From: Orientallactaga sibirica
Lineage: Eukaryota > Chordata > Mammalia > Rodentia > Dipodidae
NCBI GenBank assembly: GCA_036365145.1
Contig: JAEOAD010000026.1
Span: 3,930,001-3,994,000, forward strand
Reading direction: 5' to 3'
Length of the DNA stretch: 64,000 nt
Every line of letters starts with the position of its first letter. The stretch's first letter is position 1. Position numbers and translations under genes: made by a program. The notes beneath the pieces were generated by a model. It worked only from the letters and a program-made list of their open reading frames with translations. It had not been told where the DNA came from and searched no databases. This document shows, one piece after another, positions 10,808-20,496 of the stretch.

Positions 10808-10938
10808 GTTTGTTTGTTTGTTTGTTTGTTTGTTTGTTTGTTTGAGGTAGGGTCTCACTCGCATCGAACTCACTGCAATCCTCCTACCTCTACCTCCTGA
10901 ATGCTGGGATTAAAGGCGTGCGCCACCACGCCCGGCTC
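10808..10938 (-). mobile_element. B1-type SINE with (GTTT)n tail, internally deleted
   Basis: On the minus strand the B1 starts at 'gccgggcgtggtggcgcacg', and its A-rich tail has expanded into AAAC units (plus strand GTTT, 10808-10843). The middle is deleted: the usual stretch between the 'aattccagg' and 'gagttcga' words is missing. Confidence 0.88.
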
Positions 10939-11067
10939 ATTCTATACTCTTAACTGAAGCAGAGTATCATGGAGAAAAAAAACATCAGCTAGAGTAATCA
11001 GGCTGTGCTTGTAAACATCAAAGCAAGAAAGGTCAGAGGAAGCAGGAAGTTCAAAATCATGAACGAG

Positions 11068-11317
11068 GGCTGGAGAGATGGCTTAGCGGTTAAGCACTTG
11101 CCTGTGAAGCCTAAGGACCCCGGTTCGAGGCTCGATTCCCTAGGACCCAAGTAAGCCAGATGCACATGTTGGCGCATGCATCTGGAGTTCCTTTGCAGTG
11201 GCTGGAGGCCCTGGTGTGCCCATTCTCTCTCTGTCTCTCTCTGTCTCTCTCTTGCTCTCTCTCTCTCTCCCTTTCTCTGTCCCTAATAAGTGAATAAATA
11301 AAAATAAAAACTTAAAA
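11068..11317 (+). mobile_element. B2-type SINE with clear target-site duplication
   Basis: A full-length head-to-tail copy. The 12-mer 'aaaatcatgaac' occurs at 11053-11064 and 11318-11329, a perfect target-site duplication, so this is a relatively young insertion. The B box is duplicated in part ('ggttcgaggctcgattcc'). Confidence 0.95.
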
Positions 11318-11479
11318 AAAATCATGAACAAACCCTTAGCCTGGAAATATGGCGCTTTAGGTTTTCTTATACAAAGCAGAATTGTTTTACATATCATCTG
11401 ATATAAAATAATTTTCCTATGTAAGGATTCTAAATCTCCCGGACTGGGAGATTAAATACAAAAAGAGTAAAAATAAAAG

Positions 11480-11538
11480 CAGGGGAGAGAGAGAGAAAGA
11501 GAGAGAGAGAGTCAAGGAGACCAGAGAGAGAGGCAAGG

Positions 11539-11590
<52 letters not shown>

Positions 11591-11614
11591 AGGAGACCAG
11601 AGAGAGAGGCAAGG

Positions 11615-11649
<35 letters not shown>

Positions 11650-11662
11650 AAAGAGACCAGAG
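11480..11662. repeat. GA-rich minisatellite with a 76-bp higher-order unit
   Basis: GA dinucleotide runs alternate with 'gtcaaggagaccagagagag' and 'aggcaaggagacc' words. The block starting at 11511 is repeated at 11587, a 76-bp period, and a third partial copy ('ggcaaagagacc') ends the array. Confidence 0.9.
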
Positions 11663-12034
11663 CAGGGCGGTGGATTCTGGAGGCTTGCCGTGGCACAGGA
11701 CAGCAGCAGCAGCTGAGGTGGAGTGTTAATTGCTGCGGGCTCTAATAGGTGTCATGTTCTGGAGTGTTCTGCGTGTGTCTGTTAAGTAGTATTGCATTTA
11801 GCTCCCAGTCATGTCGAGGGTGAGCACCGAGTTTGCACAGGGATAAATATACCCCCTGAGTACCAATGCCTGACAGTGTTGCCTTCCTGTTCACTGCCTG
11901 AGGTTCAAGAAAGCATCTTGGTTTTAACAAAAAGAGAGAGAGAGAAAGGAGCCAGCAAGAAGTGCAGAAAGCAAAGAGAATGTCCACCACCAAGCCCCTG
12001 ACCCTGGGAGAAAGAAGATTAAAAGGAAGCTACA
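11663..12034. other. Single-copy stretch
   Basis: No recognised repeat or exon. A short CAG run sits at about 11702-11711. Confidence 0.45.
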
Positions 12035-12240
12035 GGGCTGGAGAGATGGCTTAGCGTTTAAGATGCTTGCCTGCAAAGGACCCAGGTTCGATTCCCCGGA
12101 ACCCATGTAAACCAGATGCACAAGGTGGCGCATGCATCTGGAGTTCCTTTGCAATGGCTGTAGGCCCTGGTGCACCCATTCTCTCAATCTCCCAAATAAA
12201 TAAATAAATAAATAATAAATAAAAATAGTAAACAAAAAAA
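12035..12240 (+). mobile_element. B2-type SINE
   Basis: Head 'ggctggagagatggcttagc', B box 'ggttcgattcc', a short CT tract and an AAATAAATAAATAAATAAT tail. Confidence 0.92.
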
Positions 12241-12254
12241 TCAGCTACGTAGAG

Positions 12255-12400
12255 AGTAGAGTCAGCGAGCTCTGAAGGCAGACATAGATCCAATCCAGGA
12301 GTCACAGACTTGCTGTGTGACCTTGGGCAAGTGCCAGGTCCCTGTAAGTTCCAGGTTCTTTGCAGGGGATCAAGATTAATCATATAGAGGACTGCCAGAG
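12255..12400 (+). mobile_element. MIR fragment
   Basis: 'cttgctgtgtgaccttgggc' with 'aagtgcc' is the MIR core signature, and diverged flanks extend on both sides. Confidence 0.75.
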
Positions 12401-12905
12401 GTCATGGGGTTTGAACTTGCATGGAACGTGCAAGCTATTTTGTGGTGGTCCCAGAGGACAGAAGTCATTTGGGGCTTCCTTTGTGACAGATCTGGGCTTT
12501 GCTGGGTGCTCAGCTGGGGTGAGACCCCAGGTGAACACCTTGCACGTGGGGTGTTCTGGGAACAACACTGCTCTTTGGAGCACTGAGTTTCCACATGGGA
12601 GGGAGGCACGAACCTGGGCTGTCCCAGGGGCTAGAGCGGACAGGGGTGGGTGACCCCTTGTGAGGGTGGCACTGGCTTCCTATGTCCCCTCCAGCTCTGA
12701 GCTGTGGTTTCTGGCAGGTGTACACTTTCGGCAGCCTCTCCACAGGAGCTGGTGGCCCAGGAGACGCAGCACCACGGTGAAAGGCCACCATAAAAACGGC
12801 ATGGCAAGGGGAAGCTCGGGTCCCCTGTCTCCATGAGACCCTGTTCTGCCCAGCTGTCAGTCTTCCGGGAGCTCATTGCCCTCACCACCACCCCCTGGCA
12901 ATGTC
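12401..12905. other. Single-copy stretch
   Basis: GC-moderate sequence. No repeat core or defensible exon. Confidence 0.45.
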
Positions 12906-12916
12906 AAAAGATAGCT

Positions 12917-12970
12917 CAGGGCTAGAGAGATGGCTTAGCAGTTAAGGCATTTGCCTGCTAAGGACCCCGT

Positions 12971-13021
<51 letters not shown>

Positions 13022-13349
13022 TGGTTTTTCAAGGTAGGGTCTCACTCCAGCCCAGGCTGACCTGAATTCACTCTGTAGTCAGAGGGTGGCCTCGAACTCA
13101 TGGTGATCCTCCTACCTCTGCCTCCAGAGTGCTGGGATGAAAGGCGTGCACTACTCCTGGCTCAAGGACCCAGGTTTGATTCTCCAGGACCCATGTAAGT
13201 CAGATACACAAGGTGGTGCATGTGTTTGGAGATCGTTTGCAATGGCTAGAGGCCCTGGTGCACCCAATTCTCCTCTCTTGCTCTCTCTCTCTCTATCTCT
13301 CTATCTATCTGTTTCTCTCACTCAAATAAATAAATAAATAATTTTTTTA
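12917..13349 (+). mobile_element. B2-type SINE split by a B1
   Basis: The outer B2 is flanked by a perfect 11-mer target-site duplication, 'aaaagatagct' (12906-12916 and 13350-13360). A minus-strand B1 interrupts it after the 'ctgctaaggaccc' word of the head. The order of insertion is therefore certain: B2 first, B1 later. Confidence 0.95.
12968..13163 (-). mobile_element. B1-type SINE nested in B2, with (ATT)n tail
   Basis: Minus-strand B1 whose tail has expanded to (TTA/ATT)n (12982-13021). The 8-mer 'aaggaccc' flanks it (12960-12967 and 13164-13171) as the target-site duplication. Confidence 0.93.
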
Positions 13350-13362
13350 AAAAGATAGCTTG

Positions 13363-13580
13363 GGGCTGGAGAGATGGCTTTGCAGTTAAGGCGTTTGAGA
13401 AATCTAAGAATTCATGTTCGAATCTCCAGGTCCAATATAGCCAGACGCACAGTGATGCAAGTGCACAATGTTGCACAAGGGGGCACATGCACCTGGAGTT
13501 CGTTTCCAGTGGCTGAAGGTCCTGGTGTACCCATTTTCTCTCTCTCTTTCTCTCTCTCTCTTGGGTATAGGGAGAGAGGG
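13363..13580 (+). mobile_element. B2-type SINE, long-variant relative
   Basis: The body carries the extra segment between the 'cagacgcac' word and the 'gcacctggagttcg' word ('agtgatgcaagtgcacaatg' region) seen in the long-form copies. It has only one B-box word ('gttcgaatctcc'), so it lacks the B-box duplication. The tail is replaced by 'tatagggagagagggaggga'. Confidence 0.85.
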
Positions 13581-13607
13581 AGGGACAAAGACAGTATGAT
13601 GGGGAGT

Positions 13608-13740
13608 GGCCAGGCATGTTGACCCACCCCAGTAATTCCAGGATTCAAGAAGCGGATTCAAGGCCCGTCTGAGCTGCTTACTAAGACTTTGGCAGAAACA
13701 GCAGAAGAGAAGGAGGAGAAGTGATTGTACAAGGACACCC
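13608..13740 (+). mobile_element. Possible old B1/B4 fragment
   Basis: 'ggccaggcatgttgaccca' and 'agtaattccaggattcaaga' follow the start of a B1-like body, then diverge beyond recognition. Confidence 0.35.
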
Positions 13741-13884
13741 ACCACGTTGGGTGACAGCTCTGTTCTCCACAGCACAGCCCTCCAGGTGACCAGAGCCCAC
13801 CTAGGGGGGCGGGGAGGGGGTAGAACTTTTGGTCTATTTCTTAAACTACCCTGTTTTGTTTTGTTTCTTTTTCTTTTTTCTTTA

Positions 13885-14010
13885 AAGGCTCAGGATCCAG
13901 GAAAACCAGCTCAACGTGCATCATTTGGTAATTATGTCCTGCGTTCATCCTGGCAGCCCTGCCTGCATACAGATACTGGAATTTGCATAAAACAATCTCT
14001 CTTTCTCTTC
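13885..14010. promoter_or_regulatory. Candidate conserved non-coding element B with POU/SOX words
   Basis: A non-repetitive AT-rich island with 'ggtaattatg' (homeodomain core) near 13926 and a perfect octamer ATTTGCAT (13981-13988) followed closely by AACAAT (13991-13996), a SOX-type word. On the other strand this reads as SOX then POU with a 2-base larger gap than the classic composite site. Functional status is inference. Confidence 0.35.
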
Positions 14011-14219
14011 GTCCCTGGCTTCCAGGGAGATGCCCAGGTGGGGTTGGGATTGGGGGACGTCTCACCTTGGATCTACCTGTCCCCTCTGTCCTCAGAGGGG
14101 TGGGACGTCGAGGCAGCAGGTGTGTGGGTGTGGTGGGGGAGGGGGTGAGGGTGCAGGACCCTCCTTACCCACATGCAGGGTGAGACTGGGAAGGATGGGA
14201 CCAGTGACAGGAAAGACAC

Positions 14220-14600
14220 CCGTGGCGGCCTGGAACCCTCCGATTAGTATTCAGCCATCGTCTCGCTCAGAAAGGATTAATGGACTCTGATGCTTAGTAT
14301 CCTGGAGAACAATTAATTTGCCCACAGTTTTGTCATGGTTGAAAGTCAAACGCTGGAACCGATCGATGCTCGCGCGGCGAGCCAGCCCCGAAACCCCGGG
14401 CAGGAGCGGAATGTTAATTTCCCCGTCCTGGGCCCCCCCTCCTCCCCCCATTCCCAGCACACCCTCTCTCTAATAGTTCTAAAAGCCACTTTATCCATGT
14501 ACAGCGCTTGTCGTATTCGTGACCAAAGTCCACCGGGAGTCTTCAGAAGGCCAAAGCTGGCCCAGCTCCCATTACGGGATTAGATTAGAGTACCATCCCA
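14220..14600. promoter_or_regulatory. Candidate conserved non-coding element C
   Basis: A repeat-free island, with bicoid-class words GGATTA (14274) and GGGATTAGATTAG (14576-14588), a CAATTAATT homeodomain word (14310-14318) and a CpG-rich centre around 14365-14395 ('cgatgctcgcgcggcgagcc'). This mixture of TAAT-rich and CpG-rich blocks with no coding frame is typical of deeply conserved developmental enhancers. Conservation itself was not tested. Confidence 0.45.
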
Positions 14601-15239
14601 CTTGGGGGGGCTGACCTCTGTTTTATTCTGACTGTCCCCACTCCCCATCCCCGCACCCTGCATGACACACTCCTGCCTGCAGGGCCCTGACGTCTGGACA
14701 CTGTCACCAGCGCACTTGATCAAGGCACAAGGCTCTGCATGGGTTCAGCCATTCATTGACTGCTGAGCCTGGCCTGGGCTTGGGGACTCAGGGGACAGAC
14801 AAGCTCTGGGGACAGATACCCACCCGGGGTTTTGCCAGCCGACAGGTAGATAGATGTTGAAGGCCACAGATTGGGGCTTCTTGGGGAGAAGAGGTGCTGG
14901 CAGGGAGATGGCTTGGACACCATCACTGTTGGCCCAACCCACTTTCTGCCAGGGAAGACTGAGCCCCAGACAGGCCAAGGTTGCTGTCTGGGTTCACGAG
15001 GTGTGTTGAGGTCTAGCACCCATGTCTCCTAGCACCAAGTGCGCATGGGAGTCCCCCTCAGCTGCCACTTCAACCCGGTCACCTCAGGCTGAGGATAGAG
15101 AGCCAGCAATCTTGTCTCACCTGGAACTTATGGGACACTTGGTGACTTGGGTCCTAGGCATAATGTCCCTGCAGACATTGTGGGCCCTATCACTGATATC
15201 TGATTGTCACCACCTTGAGATTCTTATAAACAATATTTT
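14601..15239. other. Single-copy stretch
   Basis: No recognised repeat. Short open frames on both strands, none convincing. Confidence 0.45.
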
Positions 15240-15440
15240 GGGGTACTGGGATGGACCCCAGGGCCTCACACAGGACAGGCAAGTGCTCTGCCATGATAAA
15301 ATTCACAGGTTTTTTCCATTTTCTGAGCCAGGATCTCACTAATAAGTTGACCAGGCAAGATTTGAACTTGCTGTTCTACTGCATCTGCCTCCTGAGCAGC
15401 TGGGATTACAGACCGCCCCCCCCCATACCACGTGGCCTGG
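15240..15440 (-). mobile_element. Old ID-B1 dimer SINE
   Basis: Plus strand shows 'ggatggaccccagggcctca', then a T-rich link, 'ggatctcac', 'gaacttgctgttc', 'cagctgggattacagac': the complement of an ID-like unit joined to a B1-like unit. Strongly diverged. Confidence 0.6.
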
Positions 15441-15499
15441 CCAAAATATCAGGTTCTGTTCCAGCACTTCCTACCTGGACCTGTCCCCAACCCCTGAGG

Positions 15500-15640
15500 C
15501 CCAGGATCCCTGGGAACCCGCCAAAGCTAATTATCTCATTCACTTGTAACAAGACAAATTCACTCTCCCCATTCCTCAGGTGGGTAAAGAGAGGCCCGGG
15601 GAGGCAAAGAGATCCTGGGGATCTCCAAGGCACAGAGTGA
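15500..15640 (+). mobile_element. MIR-like fragment
   Basis: 'ccccattcctcaggtgggta' followed by 'agaggcccggggaggcaaag' follows the MIR core order. Confidence 0.5.
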
Positions 15641-15811
15641 TCGCAGATGAGCGTCTGTCCCATAAGGTAGGTCTCTAGTGAGTCCCGTCTCGTAGATGGT
15701 AAGAAGGGTGGGTCAGGTAGGGCAAGTCCCCTGTGCAAGGCTACAGAGGGGTCAAGAGTGACTTCCCAGACTGGGTTCCCAGCTCCTTGAACCTGAAAAA
15801 AAAAAAATCAT

Positions 15812-15856
15812 GCCATTCTCTCTCTCTCTCTCAAATAAATAAATAAAAATATTTTT
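15812..15856 (+). mobile_element. 5'-truncated B2 tail
   Basis: Only the CT tract and the AAATAAATAAATAAAAAT tail of a B2 remain, directly before the next nested pair. Confidence 0.75.
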
Positions 15857-15871
15857 AAAAGGGCTGAAGAA

Positions 15872-16025
15872 GCCAGGCGTGGTGGCGCACGCCTTTAATC
15901 CCAGCACTCGGGAGGCAGAGGTAGGAGGATTGCCATGAGTTCAAGGCCACGCTGAGACTACATAGTGAATTCCAGGTCAGCCTGAACCAGAGTGAGACCC
16001 TACCTCGAAACCCCCCCCCCAAAAA
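15872..16025 (+). mobile_element. B1-type SINE inserted at the head of a B2
   Basis: Full B1 body ending in C-run and A-run. The 15-mer 'aaaagggctgaagaa' lies on both sides (15857-15871 and 16026-16040). The second copy is also the first bases of the following B2, so the B1 landed within the first dozen bases of that element. Confidence 0.95.
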
Positions 16026-16028
16026 AAA

Positions 16029-16237
16029 AGGGCTGAAGAAATGGCTTAGTGGTTAAGGTACTTGCCTGCAAAGCCGAAGAACCCAAGTTTGATTGCCCAA
16101 GACCTGCATAAGCCAGATGCACAAGGTGCACATGCGTCTGGAGTTCGTTTGCAGCAGCTGGAGGTCCTGGCATGTCAATGTCAATATTCTCTCTCTCTCT
16201 CTCAAATAAATAAAAAAAAATATTTTTTTCATTTTGT
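16029..16237 (+). mobile_element. B2-type SINE
   Basis: Head 'gggctgaagaaatggcttag' is shared with the target-site duplication of the preceding B1. A complete body follows, with a short CT tract and an AAATAAATAAAAAAAA tail. Confidence 0.92.
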
Positions 16238-16345
16238 TTTTTTGAGGTAGGGTTTCACCCTAGCCCAGGCTGACCTGGAATTCACTATGCAGTCTCAGGG
16301 TGGCCTCAAACTCACGGCAATCCACCTCTGCCTCCTGGGCACTGT
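16238..16345 (-). mobile_element. B1-type SINE, truncated
   Basis: The minus-strand B1 tail and body are present ('ttgaggtagggtttcaccct' to 'ctgcctcctgggcact'). The B1 5' end (right side) is missing. Confidence 0.88.
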
Positions 16346-16965
16346 TCCAGCCAGTCCGATAAAGACATTGAAGCTAAGAAAATGAGCAGATTTTCCAGCC
16401 ATCCGCTGGAACCTCCTGCCTGGCTAGAGAAAGCCAAGCCCATGGTGACCCCCACAGATCAAAGGGATCTCCCCAGGCTGGGAGAGTAACCCCAGAAGTT
16501 TCCTGCATCCTACGCCTGACCTCAGGCTGAACCCATGGCTCCCAGCCCTCCTTGGGGTCAGCCAAGGAGGCCTTGGGTGTCTGGGGCCACAGTTCCATAG
16601 ACACAGAACATCTGTCAATTGGCTTCTGGCCACAGGGAGGGAGGGAGGGAGGACCCTGGCAAACGCCCCAGTCTGGTGTCCCCAGGCTCCACTCCAGAAT
16701 CTGTCCCCAAACTCATGACCCCGTCCTCAGTCTTGAGAGGTTGTGGGAGGTGTAACGTCTTCCCAGGAGCCTCCTCTACAATGTGGGGACAAGTGAGACT
16801 GTGCCAATGAATCCTGTCACAGCTCCCGCCCAGGGTACTCGGCTATGGCCATCAGGCCCAGCAGAGTCCAAGGTCAGAGCAAAGCTCTCCAATGGAGATC
16901 AAGCTACTGACAGAAAGGCATCGCTGGGTGGGAAATGAAAACACCAAGGCCCAGGGTTCAAATCC
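16346..16965. other. Single-copy stretch
   Basis: Nothing recognised apart from a short GGGA run near 16637-16650. Confidence 0.45.
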
Positions 16966-17084
16966 TAGTTCCACCACCTGTGCCACCATGTGCATCTGGC
17001 TTACGTGGGACCTGGAGAATCAAACCAGGGTCCTTAGGCTTCACAAGTAAGTGCTTTTAACAACTAAGCCATCTTTTCAGCCCC
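16966..17084 (-). mobile_element. B2-type SINE, tail-truncated
   Basis: Minus-strand head half: 'gtgcatctggcttacgtggg' to 'ctaagccatcttttcagccc'. The CT tract and tail are absent. Confidence 0.85.
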
Positions 17085-17584
17085 TCTCCCTATTTTCATC
17101 ACCCAAGGGTGCCAGGGCAGTGAGATGAGGCTGAGCACATGAGGGAGGGGGGAGAGCAAAGGACTTTGCGTTCACTTTATAATCACAGATACGGACAGGG
17201 ATGCTCGGAGGGCCACGCAAAAGTGGCCACGGTTGAGCTGGGAACCTGATGACACTCTTGACCCCCTGTCCTGCCTCAGCTCTGTGTGAGGTACCAGGAA
17301 GCAGGTGTCCATCAGGGCCACTGGCAAGTGCCAACGTCTCCCTTCCAGTCTAGAATAGCTGTGAGGGCTCTCAGGCCTGCTGTGTACAAGAAGAAGAAGT
17401 GAGACACTTAGCCAGCTCCTACTCCATGCCCCACTGGATGCTCCATTCATATAAACTTCTTAACATTTCCAAATTCTGCCAAGCAGGGGCACTCTGTTGG
17501 TGGGGTGGGGGGGGCAACCCCTTCAGAGAGGTCCCTGGAGATCACTCCGCAGGGTGAGGGGCAGGCTTGCTTCTCCTTCAGTCA
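17085..17584. other. Single-copy stretch, weak MIR-like words
   Basis: MIR-like words near 17401-17465 ('agccagctcctactccatgc') are too diverged to call. Confidence 0.35.
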
Positions 17585-17656
17585 GCACTGGCATACCCAT
17601 TCTCTCTCTCTCTCTGTTTCTAATAAATAGATAAATAAAAACAAATCCTAAAAAAA

Positions 17657-17695
<39 letters not shown>

Positions 17696-17697
17696 TA
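17585..17697 (+). mobile_element. 5'-truncated B2 tail with long A-run
   Basis: 'gcatacccattctctctctc', TAATAAATAGATAAATAAAAAC, then a pure A-run and AAAAG units (17651-17696). Confidence 0.8.
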
Positions 17698-18169
17698 GGG
17701 AGAAGGTGTGGGCACGGGCGGCCCAATTTGAACCTCTGTAAATGCAAGGCCGTTACAGTGGAACGTGGGTCAAGGATGGCTGTGATCCTGCAGCCCACCT
17801 TCCCCAGCCCACTTCTTGGCAAAGACCCTCCCTCCAATCCTGTCAGAAGCTTCTGAAGTTGCTGCTGTACCCCCTACCTGAAGACTGGTGCGGCCTCCTG
17901 GGGGTGAGAGCCAGTGAAAGGGACTGAAGGTAACCCCAGTGTCTGATCAAAACCAGGACAGAGAGGAAGGGGGCCTGGATTAGACATCCTTATAGGGGTG
18001 CAGGCTCCCCCCCCACAGCCACTCATGCTAGAAAAGCAGTGAATGGCACTCATGTTTGGCAGATGGTTGGAACAACCTGCCTGTAGCATGAGACTGAGGA
18101 AGGGTGTCCAAGCACCTCCATCTTCTTAGAACTATCTCTCTTCTTAGAACTATCTCAGTTAATGTCTGT
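17698..18169. other. Single-copy stretch
   Basis: No repeat core. A C-run lies at 18008-18016. No supported exon. Confidence 0.45.
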
Positions 18170-18342
18170 AATTTATTTATTTAATTACTTATTTACTTTT
18201 TCGAGGTAGGGTCTCGCTCTAGTCCAGTCTGGCCTGGAATTCACTCTGTAGTCTCCGGCTGGTCTCGAACCCACAGTGATCCTCCTACCTCTGCCTCTCA
18301 AGTGCTGGGATTAAAGGCGTGAGCCACCACGCCCGGCTCGTT
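18170..18342 (-). mobile_element. B1-type SINE
   Basis: Complete minus-strand copy, from TTTATTTATT tail complement to 'gtgagccaccacgcccggct'. Confidence 0.93.
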
Positions 18343-18839
18343 TTTCATTCTTACAAGTCACCTGCTTTGCATAGAACATTACGGTTTCCCTAGTTTCGGT
18401 GGAAATCATTCTATAATCAACTAGTAATGTCTGCAAGGAGCATAAATAGACAGCAGGGGCACCATTATCACCGCAACTGCCTTCTTGGTTCCCAGAGTCC
18501 CCTGTGGAAAACATTCACACAGGCACATGTTCTTGTAGCTAGTGTGTCCTCACAGGGACGGATGTGGTACTCTCAGGACCCGGTTAGTTCCTGCCTCGCT
18601 TTTGCTTGTGCCTGGATGCCATCTACATCTCACCAGAGCCAGGCGAGTTGGTGTTGGGTCCTTTGGACTTTCTATTGCCAAAACTATGAGCGAAATAGAA
18701 CTTTTTGTAAAATTTCTAAAGTGCACAGCTTCTGGCATTTCATTTTAGTCTTAGAAAACAATCAAATAGAACAATTCTACTGAAAGCTACTTTACCCTGT
18801 AGGACTCACATCAGACTTCTGACCCCACCCTCCCAGAAC
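18343..18839. other. Stretch of unclear origin before an LTR-like end
   Basis: May be the body of the LTR-like element whose end is at 18840-18912, but I cannot align it to a family from memory. Confidence 0.3.
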
Positions 18840-18912
18840 GGTAAGAAAATAAATCTGTGTGGTTTGAAGCCACTACATTGGGGTCAGTTGCTATAGGAAC
18901 CCTAAGAGACTC
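18840..18912 (+). mobile_element. LTR-like 3' end (MLT/MaLR type)
   Basis: 'ggtaagaaaataaatctgtg' followed by 'tggtttgaagccactac' and 'ctataggaaccctaagagac' matches the typical end of old mammalian MaLR LTRs, where a polyadenylation signal is followed by 'gtttaagccac' and ends near 'ctaagaca'. Confidence 0.5.
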
Positions 18913-19263
18913 ATGCCCAGGGCATGAACTATGAGTTCTTGGCAGTGTGGACACTGAGATTCAGGGACAGCTCCTGGCACGCACTCAGCTTCATGGGCTG
19001 GGATTGGGAGCTGGACCCGCTGGCTGAATTCAGAATGTCACATCCATCACTGCTGTCTCCATGGGCCCTACCCCCACCTTTCACTTGGCCTGGCTTGACC
19101 ATCCTCGTATGATCTGCTCTCTTGTTGGTCTGGTCACCTGCACTCCCACCATGCTCACTCAAACACCCAAAGTGCCCTGCATGGGACAGGCCAGGGGGAG
19201 TGAGGCAGATTGGGAAAAGGATGGTGAGACCAATGACGGATAGGTGGGGTTGGAGTGAAGGAT

Positions 19264-19735
19264 GGCTAGATAGACAAATGGATGGGTAAGCGGATGGGTG
19301 AATGGATGGATGAATGGATAGGTGGGTGGGTGGATGCATGAATGGATAGATGGATGGATGGGTGGGTGGGTGAATGGGTGGGTGGGTGGATGGGTGGATG
19401 GATGGATGGATGGATGGATGGATGGATGGATGGATAAATGGATAGTTGGTTGGATGGATGGGTGGATGGATGGGTGGAAGGATGGGTGGATGGATATGTG
19501 GATGGATGGATGTGTAGATGGGTAGTTGGATGGATGGATATGTGGATGGATGTTTGGGTGGATGGATGGGTGGGTGGATGAATGGGCTGATGAGTGGATG
19601 GATATGTGGATGGATGGATGTGTGTATGTATGGATGGATGGATATATGGATGGATGGATGGATGTGTGGGTGGATGGATGGGTGGATGGGTGGGTGGATG
19701 AATGGGCTGATGAGTGGATGGAGGATGATCAGGTG
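19264..19735 (+). repeat. (GGAT/TGGA)n tetranucleotide array
   Basis: About 470 bases of degenerate TGGA units on the plus strand, with perfect runs at 19397-19433 and blocks such as 'tgggtggatgaatgggctga' repeated near 19570 and 19690. It gives spurious open frames on both strands. The opposite-orientation array lies at 20139. Confidence 0.95.
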
Positions 19736-19989
19736 GGGAATAATTAGGACAAAGGGTGAATGAAAAAATAAACAGATGAATGTGTAAATCAGGGTGACAA
19801 GAAAGCAATGGAGCGATTGCACGGAGAAGCTAAGGATTTGGAGGAAAGAGAACTCGTGCATCAAAAAGTCACCCAGACATTTCCAGGTCCAGCTCTTCTC
19901 ACAGGATGGATGCCCATGGATGCATGAGACAGAAGCCTGGCTTTTGCCCACCTCTTAAATCGCCCATCTCTACCCACCCAACATGATGA

Positions 19990-20138
19990 GCAGACAGTGG
20001 GTTCTCAGCCTCTCCAGCCTGCAGACAGCCATTGCTGGACCACCTAGCTGTATCCTGTGAGACAATATACTAAATCCCCTTTATAAATATATCCATTCTA
20101 TTGGCTCTGTTGCTCTAGGAACCCTGACTAATACACCA
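19990..20138 (+). mobile_element. Ancient interspersed repeat, 3' end
   Basis: 'ttctcagcctctccagcctg', then TTTATAAATATATCC, 'attggctctgttgctctagg' and 'aaccctgactaatac' match a very common mammalian repeat end whose family I cannot name with certainty. The ATCC array starts right after it. Confidence 0.5.
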
Positions 20139-20464
20139 TCCATCTATCCATCCAATATCTATCCATCCATCCTTCCCTCTGTTCATTTACCTATCCATCC
20201 ACCCACAACCCATATATCCACCCATCTATTCATCTGTCAGTCATTCAATATCCATCCACCCACCTTACTTGTATATCCATCAACACCCTCTTATCCATCC
20301 CTTAATCATCCATCCACTAATGTGTGTCCAACCATAAACCAATCTATCTATCCATCTATCTACCCATGCATCCATCCACCCTCCCACCTATCTATCCATT
20401 CATCCATCCACCCGTCCATGTATGTGTGTGTGTATATATATATATATATATACAGGTGGGGAAT

Positions 20465-20496
<32 letters not shown>

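Noticed and set aside
14340..14420. Possible CpG island or promoter
   Set aside because: The CpG-dense part is under 100 bases, with no adjacent first exon. Treated as part of candidate element C.
17651..17696. Poly(A) run as the tail of a processed pseudogene
   Set aside because: It directly follows a B2 tail, and no gene-like sequence lies upstream.
18929..19951. A 340-codon open frame on the minus strand with a His-Pro-Ser-Ile-type repeat protein
   Set aside because: It is the translation of the GGAT tetranucleotide array, which has no stop in several frames on either strand. The same pattern arises at 29893-30506. No domain or flanking gene signals.
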